A stretch of DNA of 64,000 nucleotides, taken from Mariniphaga sediminis. Its GTDB lineage: Bacteria > Bacteroidota > Bacteroidia > Bacteroidales > Prolixibacteraceae. Below, in pieces: positions 55,637 to 63,880 of the stretch. A model generated the notes under the pieces. It saw only the letters and a list, made by a program, of their open reading frames with translations. It was not told the DNA's origin and did not search any database. A program made the position numbers and the translations under genes. The DNA is taken from contig NZ_QWET01000021.1 of the NCBI RefSeq assembly GCF_003573545.1, forward strand, positions 17,719-81,718, given 5' to 3'. Numbering within the stretch: the first letter of the stretch is position 1; each line of letters begins with the position of its first letter.

Positions 55637-56416
55637 TTATGCTTTTTGTTTGAAAAAAGATTGGATTACCTCATCAGTTGAATTTTCAAAATCATCAATG
55701 TTGCCTTCCATGTAAATCTCGCCGTCTTTTAACATGATAATTCTGTCGGCAGTGGCGCGGGCACATTCAATATCGTGCGTGATGATGATAGATGATGTAA
55801 GGTATTTTTTTTGAACATCATTAATTAGTGCGCTTATTCCACCAGAAGTTACCGGGTCGAGTCCGGTGGTTGGTTCATCGTAGAGCATAATCATCGGGTC
55901 TACTACTATGGTGCGTGCCAGGCTTGCCCGTTTCCGCATTCCGCCCGAAAGTTCCGATGGCATTTTATGCAACGTGTCGGCCAAACCTACATGCTCCAAA
56001 GTTTCCTCAATTTTTTTATCCCTTTCTTTTTTTGAAAGCTTCTTTTTTATTCTGCGTAAAGGAAATTCAAGGTTTTCTTTAATGGTCATTGAATCGTACA
56101 GCGCACCGCTCTGAAAAAGGAAACCAATTTTTTCCCTCAACCGGGCCAGTTTTTTGCTTTTCAATTCACTCACATTTTCGCCCAGAACCATAATAGTTCC
56201 CTGGTCGGGGTTGAGCAAACGGACGATGCATTTAATAAGAACCGATTTTCCGGAGCCTGATTTACCGAGTACAACCAGGTTTTCGCCATCATAAAGTTTT
56301 AACGACAGTTTTTTTAATACCTGCATATCATCAAAACCTTTACTGAGGTTATTAATTTCAATAACCATTTTGGGCTTCTTTGTACTTTCCGGAGTAACCT
56401 TTTTATTTTTAATCAT
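55637..56416 (-). CDS. ABC transporter ATPase (MlaF-like)
   Basis: A 259-aa ATP-binding subunit: Walker A GKSGSGKSVLIKC, Q-loop GFLFQSGALYDSMTIKENLEF (the phrase typical of MlaF), signature LSGGMRKRASLART, Walker B MIMLYDEPTTGLDP and the H-loop His in IITHDIECAR. It powers the MlaE permease. Confidence 0.95.
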   Translation of the reverse strand: MIKNKKVTPESTKKPKMVIEINNLSKGFDDMQVLKKLSLKLYDGENLVVLGKSGSGKSVLIKCIVRLLNPDQGTIMVLGENVSELKSKKLARLREKIGFLFQSGALYDSMTIKENLEFPLRRIKKKLSKKERDKKIEETLEHVGLADTLHKMPSELSGGMRKRASLARTIVVDPMIMLYDEPTTGLDPVTSGGISALINDVQKKYLTSSIIITHDIECARATADRIIMLKDGEIYMEGNIDDFENSTDEVIQSFFKQKA

Positions 56417-56427
56417 TTCTTATTTTT

Positions 56428-57276
56428 CTATAAAAGCATATCGGTTATCTGAACAGCAATCAAATCAACAATTATCACAAGCAGGGAAGCAAGTACCACG
56501 GCCGAATTGGCCGCTTTGCCCACGCTTTCCGTGCCGTGCCCTGCAGAATAACCTTTATAACACCCCACAAGCCCGATGACGGCTCCAAAAAAGAATGTTT
56601 TAATTACGGCAGGTAAAAAATCCATAAAATCGACCACCCGGAATGCCTGGTTGAAAAACAAAACAAAAGAGACGCTTCCTTTAATGTTTGCGCCGGCCCA
56701 GCTTCCCAAAATCCCAAGCGCATCGGCATACAAAACCAAAACGGGGATCATCAGCGTGGCGGCCAAAACCCTTGTTACTACCAAAAAACGTATGGGGTGG
56801 GTAGAAGAAACTTCCATGGCATCGATTTGTTCCGACACTTTCATTGAACCCAGCTCGGCCCCAATCCCCGAACCAATTTTCCCGGCACAGATTAATGCGG
56901 TAATAACCGGTCCCATTTCCCGGATAATTGATAAAGATACCATACCGGGAAGCATGGATACGGCTCCGAAATCGACCAAAACCGGCCGCGATTGTATGGT
57001 TAATACCAATCCCATTATGAGGCCTGTTACCGAAATAAGTGGCAAAGTTTTGTACCCTATTTGAAAACACTGGCGCAGGAATTCGTTAAATTCAAAATTC
57101 AGGGAAAAAGTTTCTCTTGTAGTTTTCCAAAGAAATAAAAAGAAATCGCCTATTCCGGAAAAGAATACATTCGCTTCCTTCGTTTTCTCAATAGTTTTCT
57201 CGCTAAGCTTAATAACTTGCTGTTTAACGACAAGGGTGTTTATTGACACTTTTTTAAATGGGGTAAATTTTTTCAC
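56428..57276 (-). CDS. ABC permease (MlaE-like)
   Basis: A 282-aa permease with about five membrane helices: FFLFLWKTTRETF, TGLIMGLVLTIQSRPVLVDFGA, the MlaE signature REMGPVITALICAGKIGSGIGAELGSMKVSEQIDAMEV and GCYKGYSAGHGTESVGKAANSAVV. The GTG at 57276 lies only 4 bp after the -7 box (57288-57281), so the transcript would start at or past it. The GTG at 57249 is a likelier start unless the mRNA is leaderless. It heads the Mla operon. Confidence 0.93.
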   Translation of the reverse strand: MKKFTPFKKVSINTLVVKQQVIKLSEKTIEKTKEANVFFSGIGDFFLFLWKTTRETFSLNFEFNEFLRQCFQIGYKTLPLISVTGLIMGLVLTIQSRPVLVDFGAVSMLPGMVSLSIIREMGPVITALICAGKIGSGIGAELGSMKVSEQIDAMEVSSTHPIRFLVVTRVLAATLMIPVLVLYADALGILGSWAGANIKGSVSFVLFFNQAFRVVDFMDFLPAVIKTFFFGAVIGLVGCYKGYSAGHGTESVGKAANSAVVLASLLVIIVDLIAVQITDMLL

Positions 57277-57280
57277 CTAG

Positions 57281-57348
57281 TAAAGGTAGGGGCGTTTATG
57301 CCTGAAAATTTTACAGTATTTCGGATAAGAGTTACATCATTCACACAT
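57281..57348 (-). promoter_or_regulatory. Motif promoter 12 (Mla operon)
   Basis: Minus strand: ATGTGTGAATGATGTAA (57348-57332), N11, AATACTGTAA (57320-57311), N22, TACCTTTA (57288-57281). Confidence 0.82.
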
Positions 57349-57372
57349 CTGTAAGTGAATCCGAAGAAATCA

Positions 57373-58239
57373 TTAACAAACGTATTCTTTAAGTAAACTG
57401 TTGCTATGTGTGCGAACTTTTAATTTTTTCAGCGAATGTTCCTTAACTTGCCTTACTCTTTCATACGATAACCCGAAATCGACGCCTATTTTTTCCAAAG
57501 GTTGGGCAACAATTCCGTTGAGCCCAAAAAACCGGCGTAAAATATTGGCTTCCCTTGAGGACAGCCTGGAAAGCGTCCGTTCAATTTCCTTTTGCAATGA
57601 TTCGGTAATTAAACCTGATACCGGACTATGCGAATTATCGTTCGGTACCAAATCATAACGGTTATTTTCCGCTTCATCGCCAACTGGTTCGTCCATCGAC
57701 ATATTTATGGTTAAGATATACATTGTATCTTCCACAACCTCTGGCTGCAATCCCATCGCTTCAGATAATTCGTCAATGGTTGGTTCGCGAAAATACTCAT
57801 GGCTTAATTGGTTGAACGTTTTTTTCACTTTATTTTTTAACCCGATTTTATTCACCGGAAGCCTAACTATTCTTGAATTTTCGTCGATTGCCTGCAGGAT
57901 TGAATTACGAATCCACCAAACAGCGTAGGAAATGAATTTAAATCCCCGGGTTTTGTCGAAACGTTCGGCTGCTGTTATCAGCCCCAGGTTTCCCTCGTTT
58001 ATCAAATCAGGTAAACTTAATCCCTGGTTTTTGTATTGGTTTGCAACCGAAATAACAAACCGGAGATTGGCTTTTACCAACTCCCCAAATGCGTGCTGGT
58101 CGCCCTCACTAATTCGCCGGGCAAGTTCAATCTCTTTTTCTGTTGTCAGCAGTTTAATTTTGTTAATCTCGCGCAAATATATATCCAGCGCTGTACTATT
58201 GGTAAAATTTATTTGCCGGGAAATTTTCAGGTGTCTCAT
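57373..58239 (-). CDS. RpoD-like (group 1/2) sigma factor
   Basis: A 288-aa sigma-70 factor with the short layout of Bacteroidota RpoD. Region 1.2 is STALDIYLREINKIKLLT, regions 2.1-2.4 FGELVKANLRFVISVANQY, LSLPDLINEGNLGLITAAERFD and FKFISYAVWWIRNSILQAI. Region 3 follows, and region 4 is REANILRRFFGLNGIVAQPLEKIGVDFGLSYERVRQVKEHSLKKLK. It departs from the housekeeping sequence at many places, so it is probably an alternative stationary or stress factor. Promoter 13 lies 18 bp upstream. Confidence 0.9.
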   Translation of the reverse strand: MRHLKISRQINFTNSTALDIYLREINKIKLLTTEKEIELARRISEGDQHAFGELVKANLRFVISVANQYKNQGLSLPDLINEGNLGLITAAERFDKTRGFKFISYAVWWIRNSILQAIDENSRIVRLPVNKIGLKNKVKKTFNQLSHEYFREPTIDELSEAMGLQPEVVEDTMYILTINMSMDEPVGDEAENNRYDLVPNDNSHSPVSGLITESLQKEIERTLSRLSSREANILRRFFGLNGIVAQPLEKIGVDFGLSYERVRQVKEHSLKKLKVRTHSNSLLKEYVC

Positions 58240-58257
58240 ATAAAATAATTGTTATTA

Positions 58258-58324
58258 CAAATGTCTCCATTTTTCCAAGAAACTATTTACACTATTTTAT
58301 AAATGATTTACACAATTCACACAT
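58258..58324 (-). promoter_or_regulatory. Motif promoter 13 (RpoD-like sigma factor)
   Basis: Minus strand: ATGTGTGAATTGTGTAA (58324-58308), N11, AATAGTGTAA (58296-58287), N21, GACATTTG (58265-58258). Here the distal element equals the usual proximal half-site, which shows the two are versions of one half-site. Confidence 0.78.
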
Positions 58325-58403
58325 TTCCAATGATTTTAGAATGATATTGTTAATTCGTATTTTGAAAGGATTTTTAAAATGGAACTAACTTATAATTCAA
58401 ATT

Positions 58404-59516
58404 TTACTTATCCGGTGCATTCAATTTGGTTTCATTTTTTTTGAATCGGTGCGATCTTATAATTGGGGGCATTGTATCACCCAATAAAAAGCCCCAGGGT
58501 GTTAATGGCGGAATGTGATCGAAAATAAGCTTTGCAATTGCAGTTAGCGGAATGGCAATTAACATTCCCGGAATACCCCATAGTGCGCCAAATGTAATAA
58601 CAGCAATGATGGAAGCCAATGCGTTGATTTTTACCTTCGAAGCAACTATTTTGGGAACAATGTAATTGTTATCTATAAATTGAATAAAAATATAAAGGGC
58701 CAAAACCAGCAATGCAAACCAGGGAGATGGTTTGGTTACAATGGCAATTATCATTGGCATTGACGCAGCTATAATTGAACCGAGATAGGGAATCAGGTTA
58801 AGAAGTGCGCCCAATAAGCCTAAAATCAAAGCATATTCAATTCCCAAAATCAGAAGGCCAATGGTATATAAAAACGAAATGATTACCACCTCAATTAACA
58901 ATCCGATAAGGTAACGCTGAATAAGGGTTTTAATCTGGTTGATGATTTCGCTCACTTTACTTCTGTTGCTTTTTCCAAACAACTTGTGTGAAAATTCAAT
59001 CAGGAGAGGCTGATAAAACAAAATCATAAAAACATATACAGGAATCAGAAATAATAAAGCTACAACGCTGCCTACATTAATTATGGTTTGCCCGATTTCA
59101 GCACTTCCAATGAGTTCATTTTTTGTTTCTGTAATCCATGTGGTAATTTCCTTATTGCTTAAATTAAAATGCCCCGAAACGTAAATAATTGTCTGGTTGA
59201 TTATTTCAGTAAATTTATCAACCAGTTTTGGCAACGATTCGGTAAACCGGCTTGCCTGGGTAGTCAAAAGAGCCCCAAATGCGGCAATTACCAGAAAGGT
59301 TAGTAATAAGGTAATTAAAATGGCAACAATCCTGTTTATTTTAATCCTGACAAACAGATTTACAACGGGGTGCAAAATAATGGCAATGATGGTAGCAAAA
59401 ACAAGAGGGATAATAATGCTTTTGGCGATATACAGTACCGTGAAAAACGCAAATATGCCAATAAAAACAAGGGGTGCTTTTATGCTGATCGGAATTCTTG
59501 TTTCTTTTTTAATCAC
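58404..59516 (-). CDS. AI-2E-family transporter
   Basis: About 370 aa with eight hydrophobic segments, the AI-2E (PerM-like) hallmarks PLVFATIIAIILHPVVNLFVRI, VYVFMILFYQPLLIEF, LIPYLGSIIAASMPM and NNYIVPKIVASKVKINALASIIAVITFGALWGIPGMLIAIPLTA. I use the GTG at 59516, which overlaps the upstream stop by 8 bp (CGTGATTAA), rather than the longer frame from 59567. The family exports or imports small molecules, or acts in ion antiport. Last gene of the holin-like cassette. Confidence 0.9.
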   Translation of the reverse strand: MIKKETRIPISIKAPLVFIGIFAFFTVLYIAKSIIIPLVFATIIAIILHPVVNLFVRIKINRIVAILITLLLTFLVIAAFGALLTTQASRFTESLPKLVDKFTEIINQTIIYVSGHFNLSNKEITTWITETKNELIGSAEIGQTIINVGSVVALLFLIPVYVFMILFYQPLLIEFSHKLFGKSNRSKVSEIINQIKTLIQRYLIGLLIEVVIISFLYTIGLLILGIEYALILGLLGALLNLIPYLGSIIAASMPMIIAIVTKPSPWFALLVLALYIFIQFIDNNYIVPKIVASKVKINALASIIAVITFGALWGIPGMLIAIPLTAIAKLIFDHIPPLTPWGFLLGDTMPPIIRSHRFKKNETKLNAPDK

Positions 59517-59907
59517 GGCTTGCAGAATTCGATTTCCGGCTGTTGTTTTGAAAAATATTCTGAACAAATGACTTTATGGCATTTGGGGCATAAACAACCA
59601 GGTTGGTAACACCCAACTGTAAAATTAAACCCAATAGTTTCTTTGATTTATTGTTTGACCTGCCAATCATTAGCGCTCTTTTTGAAAGATAGCCTGCAAC
59701 CAGGCCAAGGGTAACGTTAAAAATATTATTGAAAAGATAGGGGGAAGAACCAATTTCTTTCATTGTACTTTTAATAAGATTAGCGGGTTTAAGGCTCTCG
59801 TAGGCAAGAAAAAAGTTTCCCTTCATCTCTAGAAGATGAACAGATTTTTCTGCTTCCAGCAGTTGAATGGCTTCTTTAAGTTCGGCAGGGGTAGATATAT
59901 TTTCCAT
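59509..59907 (-). CDS. Unknown protein (132 aa) of the holin-like cassette
   Basis: A charged N-terminal helix (TPAELKEAIQLLEAEKSVHLLEMKGNFFLAYESLKP) is followed by two short hydrophobic stretches (IFNVTLGLVAGYLS and LLGLILQLGVTNLVVY). It is probably a small membrane-associated protein. It sits 6 bp after the holin-like gene and overlaps the AI-2E start. No named family comes to mind. Confidence 0.72.
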   Translation of the reverse strand: MENISTPAELKEAIQLLEAEKSVHLLEMKGNFFLAYESLKPANLIKSTMKEIGSSPYLFNNIFNVTLGLVAGYLSKRALMIGRSNNKSKKLLGLILQLGVTNLVVYAPNAIKSFVQNIFQNNSRKSNSASRD

Positions 59908-59913
59908 GTCAGT

Positions 59914-60255
59914 TTATTTAAACATCTGTTTAACCAGATAATTGCAAATTTTCCGTTTAATCCACTTATGCATAAAAAAATGCATTACAAGTCCCACAAC
60001 AGCATAAAATGCTGCAATCACAAAAAATCCGTAGAAATTATTCCCGAAAATATCACCCAGCCAAAATGCCAGGCCTAAATTGAAAAAAAGCAGAAACAAA
60101 ACAAGAATAAAAAAAACAACAACATGGGGTATTAACCCGGAAACTACTTCCGATGTTTTGTCTAAAGCTTTTAGCTTTACCAACTCTATTTCTGCTACCC
60201 CATACTTGAAGGTACTTTCCAGAAGGGATTCAATTAATTTCACGTTTTCATCCAT
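59914..60255 (-). CDS. Phage-holin-family (superfamily III) membrane protein
   Basis: A 113-aa protein with N-terminal amphipathic helix (TFKYGVAEIELVKLKALDKT), two hydrophobic helices (HVVVFFILVLFLLFFNLGLAF and FYGFFVIAAFYAVVGLVMHFF) and a basic tail. Paralogue of the protein at 26506 and, like it, preceded by a YtxH gene. Confidence 0.82.
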   Translation of the reverse strand: MDENVKLIESLLESTFKYGVAEIELVKLKALDKTSEVVSGLIPHVVVFFILVLFLLFFNLGLAFWLGDIFGNNFYGFFVIAAFYAVVGLVMHFFMHKWIKRKICNYLVKQMFK

Positions 60256-60330
60256 GGTATTTTTACATTATAGTACTTCATTTTCATTCGGCGAATGTTG
60301 AATTTGTTTGCCCAAGGTGCCTGAAATAAA

Positions 60331-60441
60331 ATGTTAAAAGAAACACGGTTTCTTTCCCGCTTGCTAAAGTTTATATTGTGCAGTAGCAGATGATCTGTAA
60401 CTTCAGCAAAGGATTTCTGTTTTCAATGTTTCTTTTAACAT
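60331..60441. repeat. 111-bp foldback between the YtxH and holin-like genes
   Basis: ATGTTAAAAGAAAC (60331-60344) and GTTTCTTTTAACAT (60428-60441) form a perfect 14-bp inverted repeat around 83 bp of unrelated DNA. It lies in the 205-bp gap inside the operon and may act as an attenuator or be a small inserted element. Confidence 0.6.
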
Positions 60442-60460
60442 GTTTCCATTTTAAACCCTT

Positions 60461-60739
60461 CTAATTCTCAACAGTTTTTGTTTCCTTTTCTGCCTCATCG
60501 GGTTTCCCCATTTTTTTATCAGCATAGTCGGAAACATCTGCTTTCACCTTTTCAAATTTTTCGGTGACTACTTCAAGCAAATCGTTTAACTTTTCCTTTA
60601 CTGCATCTGAGTAGTCTTCCCCCTTTTTCAAAATTCTTTTACGGGTTTTCGATCCTTTTGCAGGAGCAAATAAAATTCCTGCCAATGCGCCGGCGGCTGC
60701 CCCGGCCAATACGCCCAACAAAACTTTTCCTGAACTCAT
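60461..60739 (-). CDS. YtxH-domain protein
   Basis: A 92-aa protein with a glycine/alanine zipper membrane segment (KVLLGVLAGAAAGALAGILFAPAKGSKTRKRIL) then a charged helix to the C-terminus. It is closely similar to the YtxH protein at 26167. Promoter 14 lies 37 bp upstream. Probably heads the YtxH/holin-like/132-aa/AI-2E run, if transcription passes the foldback. Confidence 0.87.
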   Translation of the reverse strand: MSSGKVLLGVLAGAAAGALAGILFAPAKGSKTRKRILKKGEDYSDAVKEKLNDLLEVVTEKFEKVKADVSDYADKKMGKPDEAEKETKTVEN

Positions 60740-60776
60740 ATTATTAATTGATTATTGATTAAATAACTTATACCGA

Positions 60777-60844
60777 CAAAGGTCGGCCATCCTGCACCGA
60801 ATGGCGTTACACAATTTTGCAAATGATTTACATCATTCACACGT
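60777..60844 (-). promoter_or_regulatory. Motif promoter 14 (YtxH)
   Basis: Minus strand: ACGTGTGAATGATGTAA (60844-60828), N11, AATTGTGTAA (60816-60807), N22, GACCTTTG (60784-60777). It ends 2 bp from the stop of the M48 gene. Confidence 0.83.
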
Positions 60845-60845
60845 T

Positions 60846-61691
60846 TTATTTTGACTGATTGTAATATTTCATGGCTTCGGGCATAAATTGTTTCAGCTTT
60901 CTTATTCTTGTTTCATCGGAGGGGTGAGTGCTTAAAAATTCAGGAGGTTTTGCTCCGCCTGCATTCGACATTCTTTCCCAAAAGGGAATTGCTTCCTGCG
61001 GGTTGTAACCGGCCATGGCTGCAAATATTAATCCATACTGGTCGGCTTCGGTTTCCTGTTGCCGCGACCAGGGTAAAACTGCACCAACCGTGCTACCAAT
61101 GCCATAGGCCTGCATGAACAGATTTTGAGTTTCCTGAGGTTTTTGCGATAGGGCAACCTGCAATGCAACGCCGCCCAATTGTTGAATCATTCCCTGGCTC
61201 ATTCGTTCGCTGCCATGTTTTGCAATGGCATGGGCAATTTCGTGGCCAACGACTATGGCAAGCGCTGTTTCGGTCTGCGTAACGGGCAATAAGCCAGTGT
61301 AAACAACCACTTTTCCTCCGGGCATACACCAGGCATTAACGGCTTTGTCATCTACAGTATTAAACTCCCACTTGTAGCCTTCAATTACCGATTGTTGCCC
61401 CTGGCTATTGTAATATTTTGTGATTGCATTGGAAATACGCGCTCCAACGTGGTCAACCATGGCGGCCTCTTTATTGCCCGGGCTTAACACCTTGTGTTCG
61501 GCCAAAAAAGCACTGTACTGGCTGGTAGCCATTAATTGCAATTCCGATTCGGGGACTAAACTCAACTGGTTGCGGCCGGTTACAAGATTCAGAACACATC
61601 CAGTAAACAAAACAGAACCCAGAACCAGCAAAAGAGGTTTTCTGACCTGAAACCCAACTCGTTTTATCCATTTTTTAGCAAGTGTTTTCAT
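60846..61691 (-). CDS. M48-family metallopeptidase, lipoprotein
   Basis: A 281-aa LoiP/YcaL-like protease. Lipoprotein signal (PLLLVLGSVLFTGC), zinc site HEIAHAIAKH (HExxH), third ligand Glu in QETEADQYGL and the conserved tail FLSTHPSDETRI. It acts in periplasmic protein quality control at the outer membrane. It lies 19 bp after the radical SAM copy on the same strand and probably depends on promoter 15. Confidence 0.94.
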   Translation of the reverse strand: MKTLAKKWIKRVGFQVRKPLLLVLGSVLFTGCVLNLVTGRNQLSLVPESELQLMATSQYSAFLAEHKVLSPGNKEAAMVDHVGARISNAITKYYNSQGQQSVIEGYKWEFNTVDDKAVNAWCMPGGKVVVYTGLLPVTQTETALAIVVGHEIAHAIAKHGSERMSQGMIQQLGGVALQVALSQKPQETQNLFMQAYGIGSTVGAVLPWSRQQETEADQYGLIFAAMAGYNPQEAIPFWERMSNAGGAKPPEFLSTHPSDETRIRKLKQFMPEAMKYYNQSK

Positions 61692-61710
61692 TTCCTTATC
61701 TTATAATTCA

Positions 61711-63203
61711 TTATCTGCTTTTGTTCCTTAACCCATATACCGTGCGGAAGTGATAACCATACACCGCAAAGGTTATGGCATCAATCATTAATCCGGGCTT
61801 TCGAAAGAGTGTCCAAAACAGAAATTTCCAGTACTCGCGGCGGCCACTGTTGGCAAGCCCGATGATAAATACAGATTTAATAAAACCTGCCAGGTAGTTC
61901 AACTGCACTCTTCCTTTTCCGGTTTTCGGACGTTTATAATTGTTTAAACACTGTCGTATTCGCTGATAATAGGGTTTTGGAGAATAGATGCCGGTGATAA
62001 TTTTTTTATACCCGACGAGTAGTTCATGATGATCCATTTTGGGGATAAAATTCATGGATGCGTCTGTGTTATTGCCCGATGATTCAACCGTCAGCCGGTT
62101 TTCGGCTTCAAGTCGTTCATAAAGTTTTGTGTTTTTGGGAGCGTTTAACAGTCCAACCATTGCGGATACAATTCCGCTTTGCTGAATAAAATCAATCTGC
62201 CGCTGAAAAACAGAAGGCGTGTCGCTGTCGAAACCAACAATAAAACCTCCGGATACCTGCATCCCCGCGTTTTGTATTTTTTTTACGCTTAGCAAAAGGT
62301 CCCTGTTTTTATTCTGAATTTTGTGGCATTCATGAAGCGATTTTTCTTCGGGTGTTTCGATGCCGACAAATGTGGAACTAAAACCGGTTTCTACCATCAT
62401 TTGCATCAGTTCCTCATCGTCGGCAAGATTAATGGATGTTTCGGTATTGAATTTGAACGGGTAGTTATGGCTTTGCATCCAGCTTTTCATTGCCGGAAGC
62501 AGGTTGTTTTTTATTTCATGTTTGTTCCCGATAAAATTATCATCAACAATCAGCACCGGGCCACGCCAGTTCAGGTTGTAAAGCGCCTCGAGTTCGTTAA
62601 TGACTTGGATGGGGTTTTCATTCGTACCTTGTGCCCCAAAAGGGCAGTAATTTCGCAAAAATCGCAGGAATACGGGCAACCCCTCGATACCTGAATATTC
62701 ATAAAAGCATAGTCTTTTGCCGATAATAAATGGTAGTCGGGGACAGGGGTTGTAGTCATATCGGCATATTCGCTGGTTTTATAAATACGCTGTGGTGGTT
62801 TTCCCGAAGCCAGATCATGGAGGAACAAAGGCATCGTAATCTCTGCTTCGTTCAGCACAAAATGGTCAATCTGCGAATAATTGTTGTACTCCTGGGTAAA
62901 CAGCGGACCGCCGGCTACAACTTTAACCTTGTTTTTTATACATTCTTCCAGAATTTTATTTACCGATTCTTTCTGAATATACATTGCGCTGATAAAAACA
63001 TAATCGGCCCAGATGATATCACTGATTTGAAGTGATGTAACGTTCAGATCAACAAGCTTTTTATTCCATGTTGGCGGCAACATAGCCGAAATGGTAACCA
63101 AACCCAGGGGTGGCACTGCTGCTTTTTTGGAAATAAACCGCAATACATGCGTGAAACTCCAGAATGATTCAGGATATTTGGGATATACCAATAAAATATT
63201 CAT
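61711..63203 (-). pseudogene. B12-binding radical SAM protein, frameshifted second copy
   Basis: Two overlapping frames together match the intact paralogue at 34683 over its whole length. The first (63203-62571) covers the cobalamin-binding domain and cluster motif CPYSCDFC, up to GHKVRM. The second (from 62679 down) resumes at NPIQVINELEALYNL. The break is at the run GGGGTTTT (62611-62618; AAAACCCC on the coding strand), which needs one more A to restore the frame. The rest is well conserved, so the mutation is recent, a phase-variable slip or a sequencing error. Confidence 0.88.
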
Positions 63204-63257
63204 AATTTTCTTTTTTACAGGTTATAAAAAGTCTTTATGCAGGTCGGAAAAGCCATT

Positions 63258-63467
63258 TTATTTCTTATATCCCTGCCATACAAAAATACCACCAACAGCC
63301 ATTACCGCGATGCCAATAAATGGCGACCACCTGAAATTATGAGGTTTATTGGCTGTAATTTTTAAATCTCCTATTTTAACTACATCCTCTCTGGTGAAGA
63401 AAGAAACAGTAGTAAAAATGGTCAGTAATAATCCGACAATAATCAGTACGATGCCTGTTTTTTTCAT
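63258..63467 (-). CDS. Small two-helix membrane protein (69 aa)
   Basis: MKKTGIVLIIVGLLLTIFTTV starts a first membrane helix; after a polar loop (REDVVKIGDLKITANKPHNF) comes a second (SPFIGIAVMAVGGIFVWQGY). The pattern is shared by small Bacteroidota inner-membrane proteins of unknown role. It starts 26 bp after promoter 15 and precedes the radical SAM copy and the M48 gene. Confidence 0.8.
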   Translation of the reverse strand: MKKTGIVLIIVGLLLTIFTTVSFFTREDVVKIGDLKITANKPHNFRWSPFIGIAVMAVGGIFVWQGYKK

Positions 63468-63493
63468 TCTATATAGTATGAATTAATTCATAA

Positions 63494-63561
63494 GAAAGTT
63501 AAAAATTGAAGGGTGGGTGTTTATTATACAATTCCTAAATAATATTACATAATTCACACAT
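63494..63561 (-). promoter_or_regulatory. Motif promoter 15 (69-aa membrane protein operon)
   Basis: Minus strand: ATGTGTGAATTATGTAA (63561-63545), N11, AATTGTATAA (63533-63524), N22, TAACTTTC (63501-63494). Confidence 0.8.
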
Positions 63562-63720
63562 TTAAAGATGTATTTGATTTCCACACAATGAGTATCATTT
63601 TTTTCGTCAGGCAGAACTTCCAAAGTATGGTTGCCCGGTGGTAGTTATTTTTGAGGCAGGGTTTTCATAACAAAAAACCAGGTAGAACTGTCATTCCCGA
63701 TTTATTACGCTTTTTTGGAA

Positions 63721-63749
63721 AAAAATGTGGGCACAAGACCCACATTTTT
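63721..63749 (-). terminator. Terminator after the lmo0937-type remnant
   Basis: Perfect 11-bp inverted repeat AAAAATGTGGG/CCCACATTTTT with a further T run on the minus strand. Confidence 0.8.
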
Positions 63750-63806
63750 AAAAACCAACCCAAACTAAACTATTAACGACTATGGACAATATTTTGTCCT
63801 GAACTT

Positions 63807-63880
63807 TTATAAAATCCTTCTTCCCTGAATAATTCTAATTATTATGGCAATAACTGCAATTACCAGCAAAACGTCATTAG
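63807..63880 (-). pseudogene. lmo0937-type membrane protein gene, 5' end cut off
   Basis: The minus-strand frame ends DVLLVIAVIAIIIRIIQGRRIL-stop, the C-terminal helix and Q-G-R-R end of lmo0937/DUF5670 proteins. Upstream the frame runs within a few codons into the end of an IS element and a stop. The rest of the gene should lie beyond the element, outside this window. Confidence 0.72.

Noticed and set aside
61711..63203. Radical SAM second copy as two separate functional genes or programmed frameshifting
   Set aside because: Each part lacks essential domains and the paralogue is one frame; no stimulatory structure was evident. A simple indel is the better reading.
32957..63561. The repeated TTACATCATTCACACAT motif as a CRISPR array or dispersed mobile repeat
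   Set aside because: Copies are kilobases apart, always oriented to a gene start, and coupled at fixed distance to a -7 box; that is promoter behaviour.
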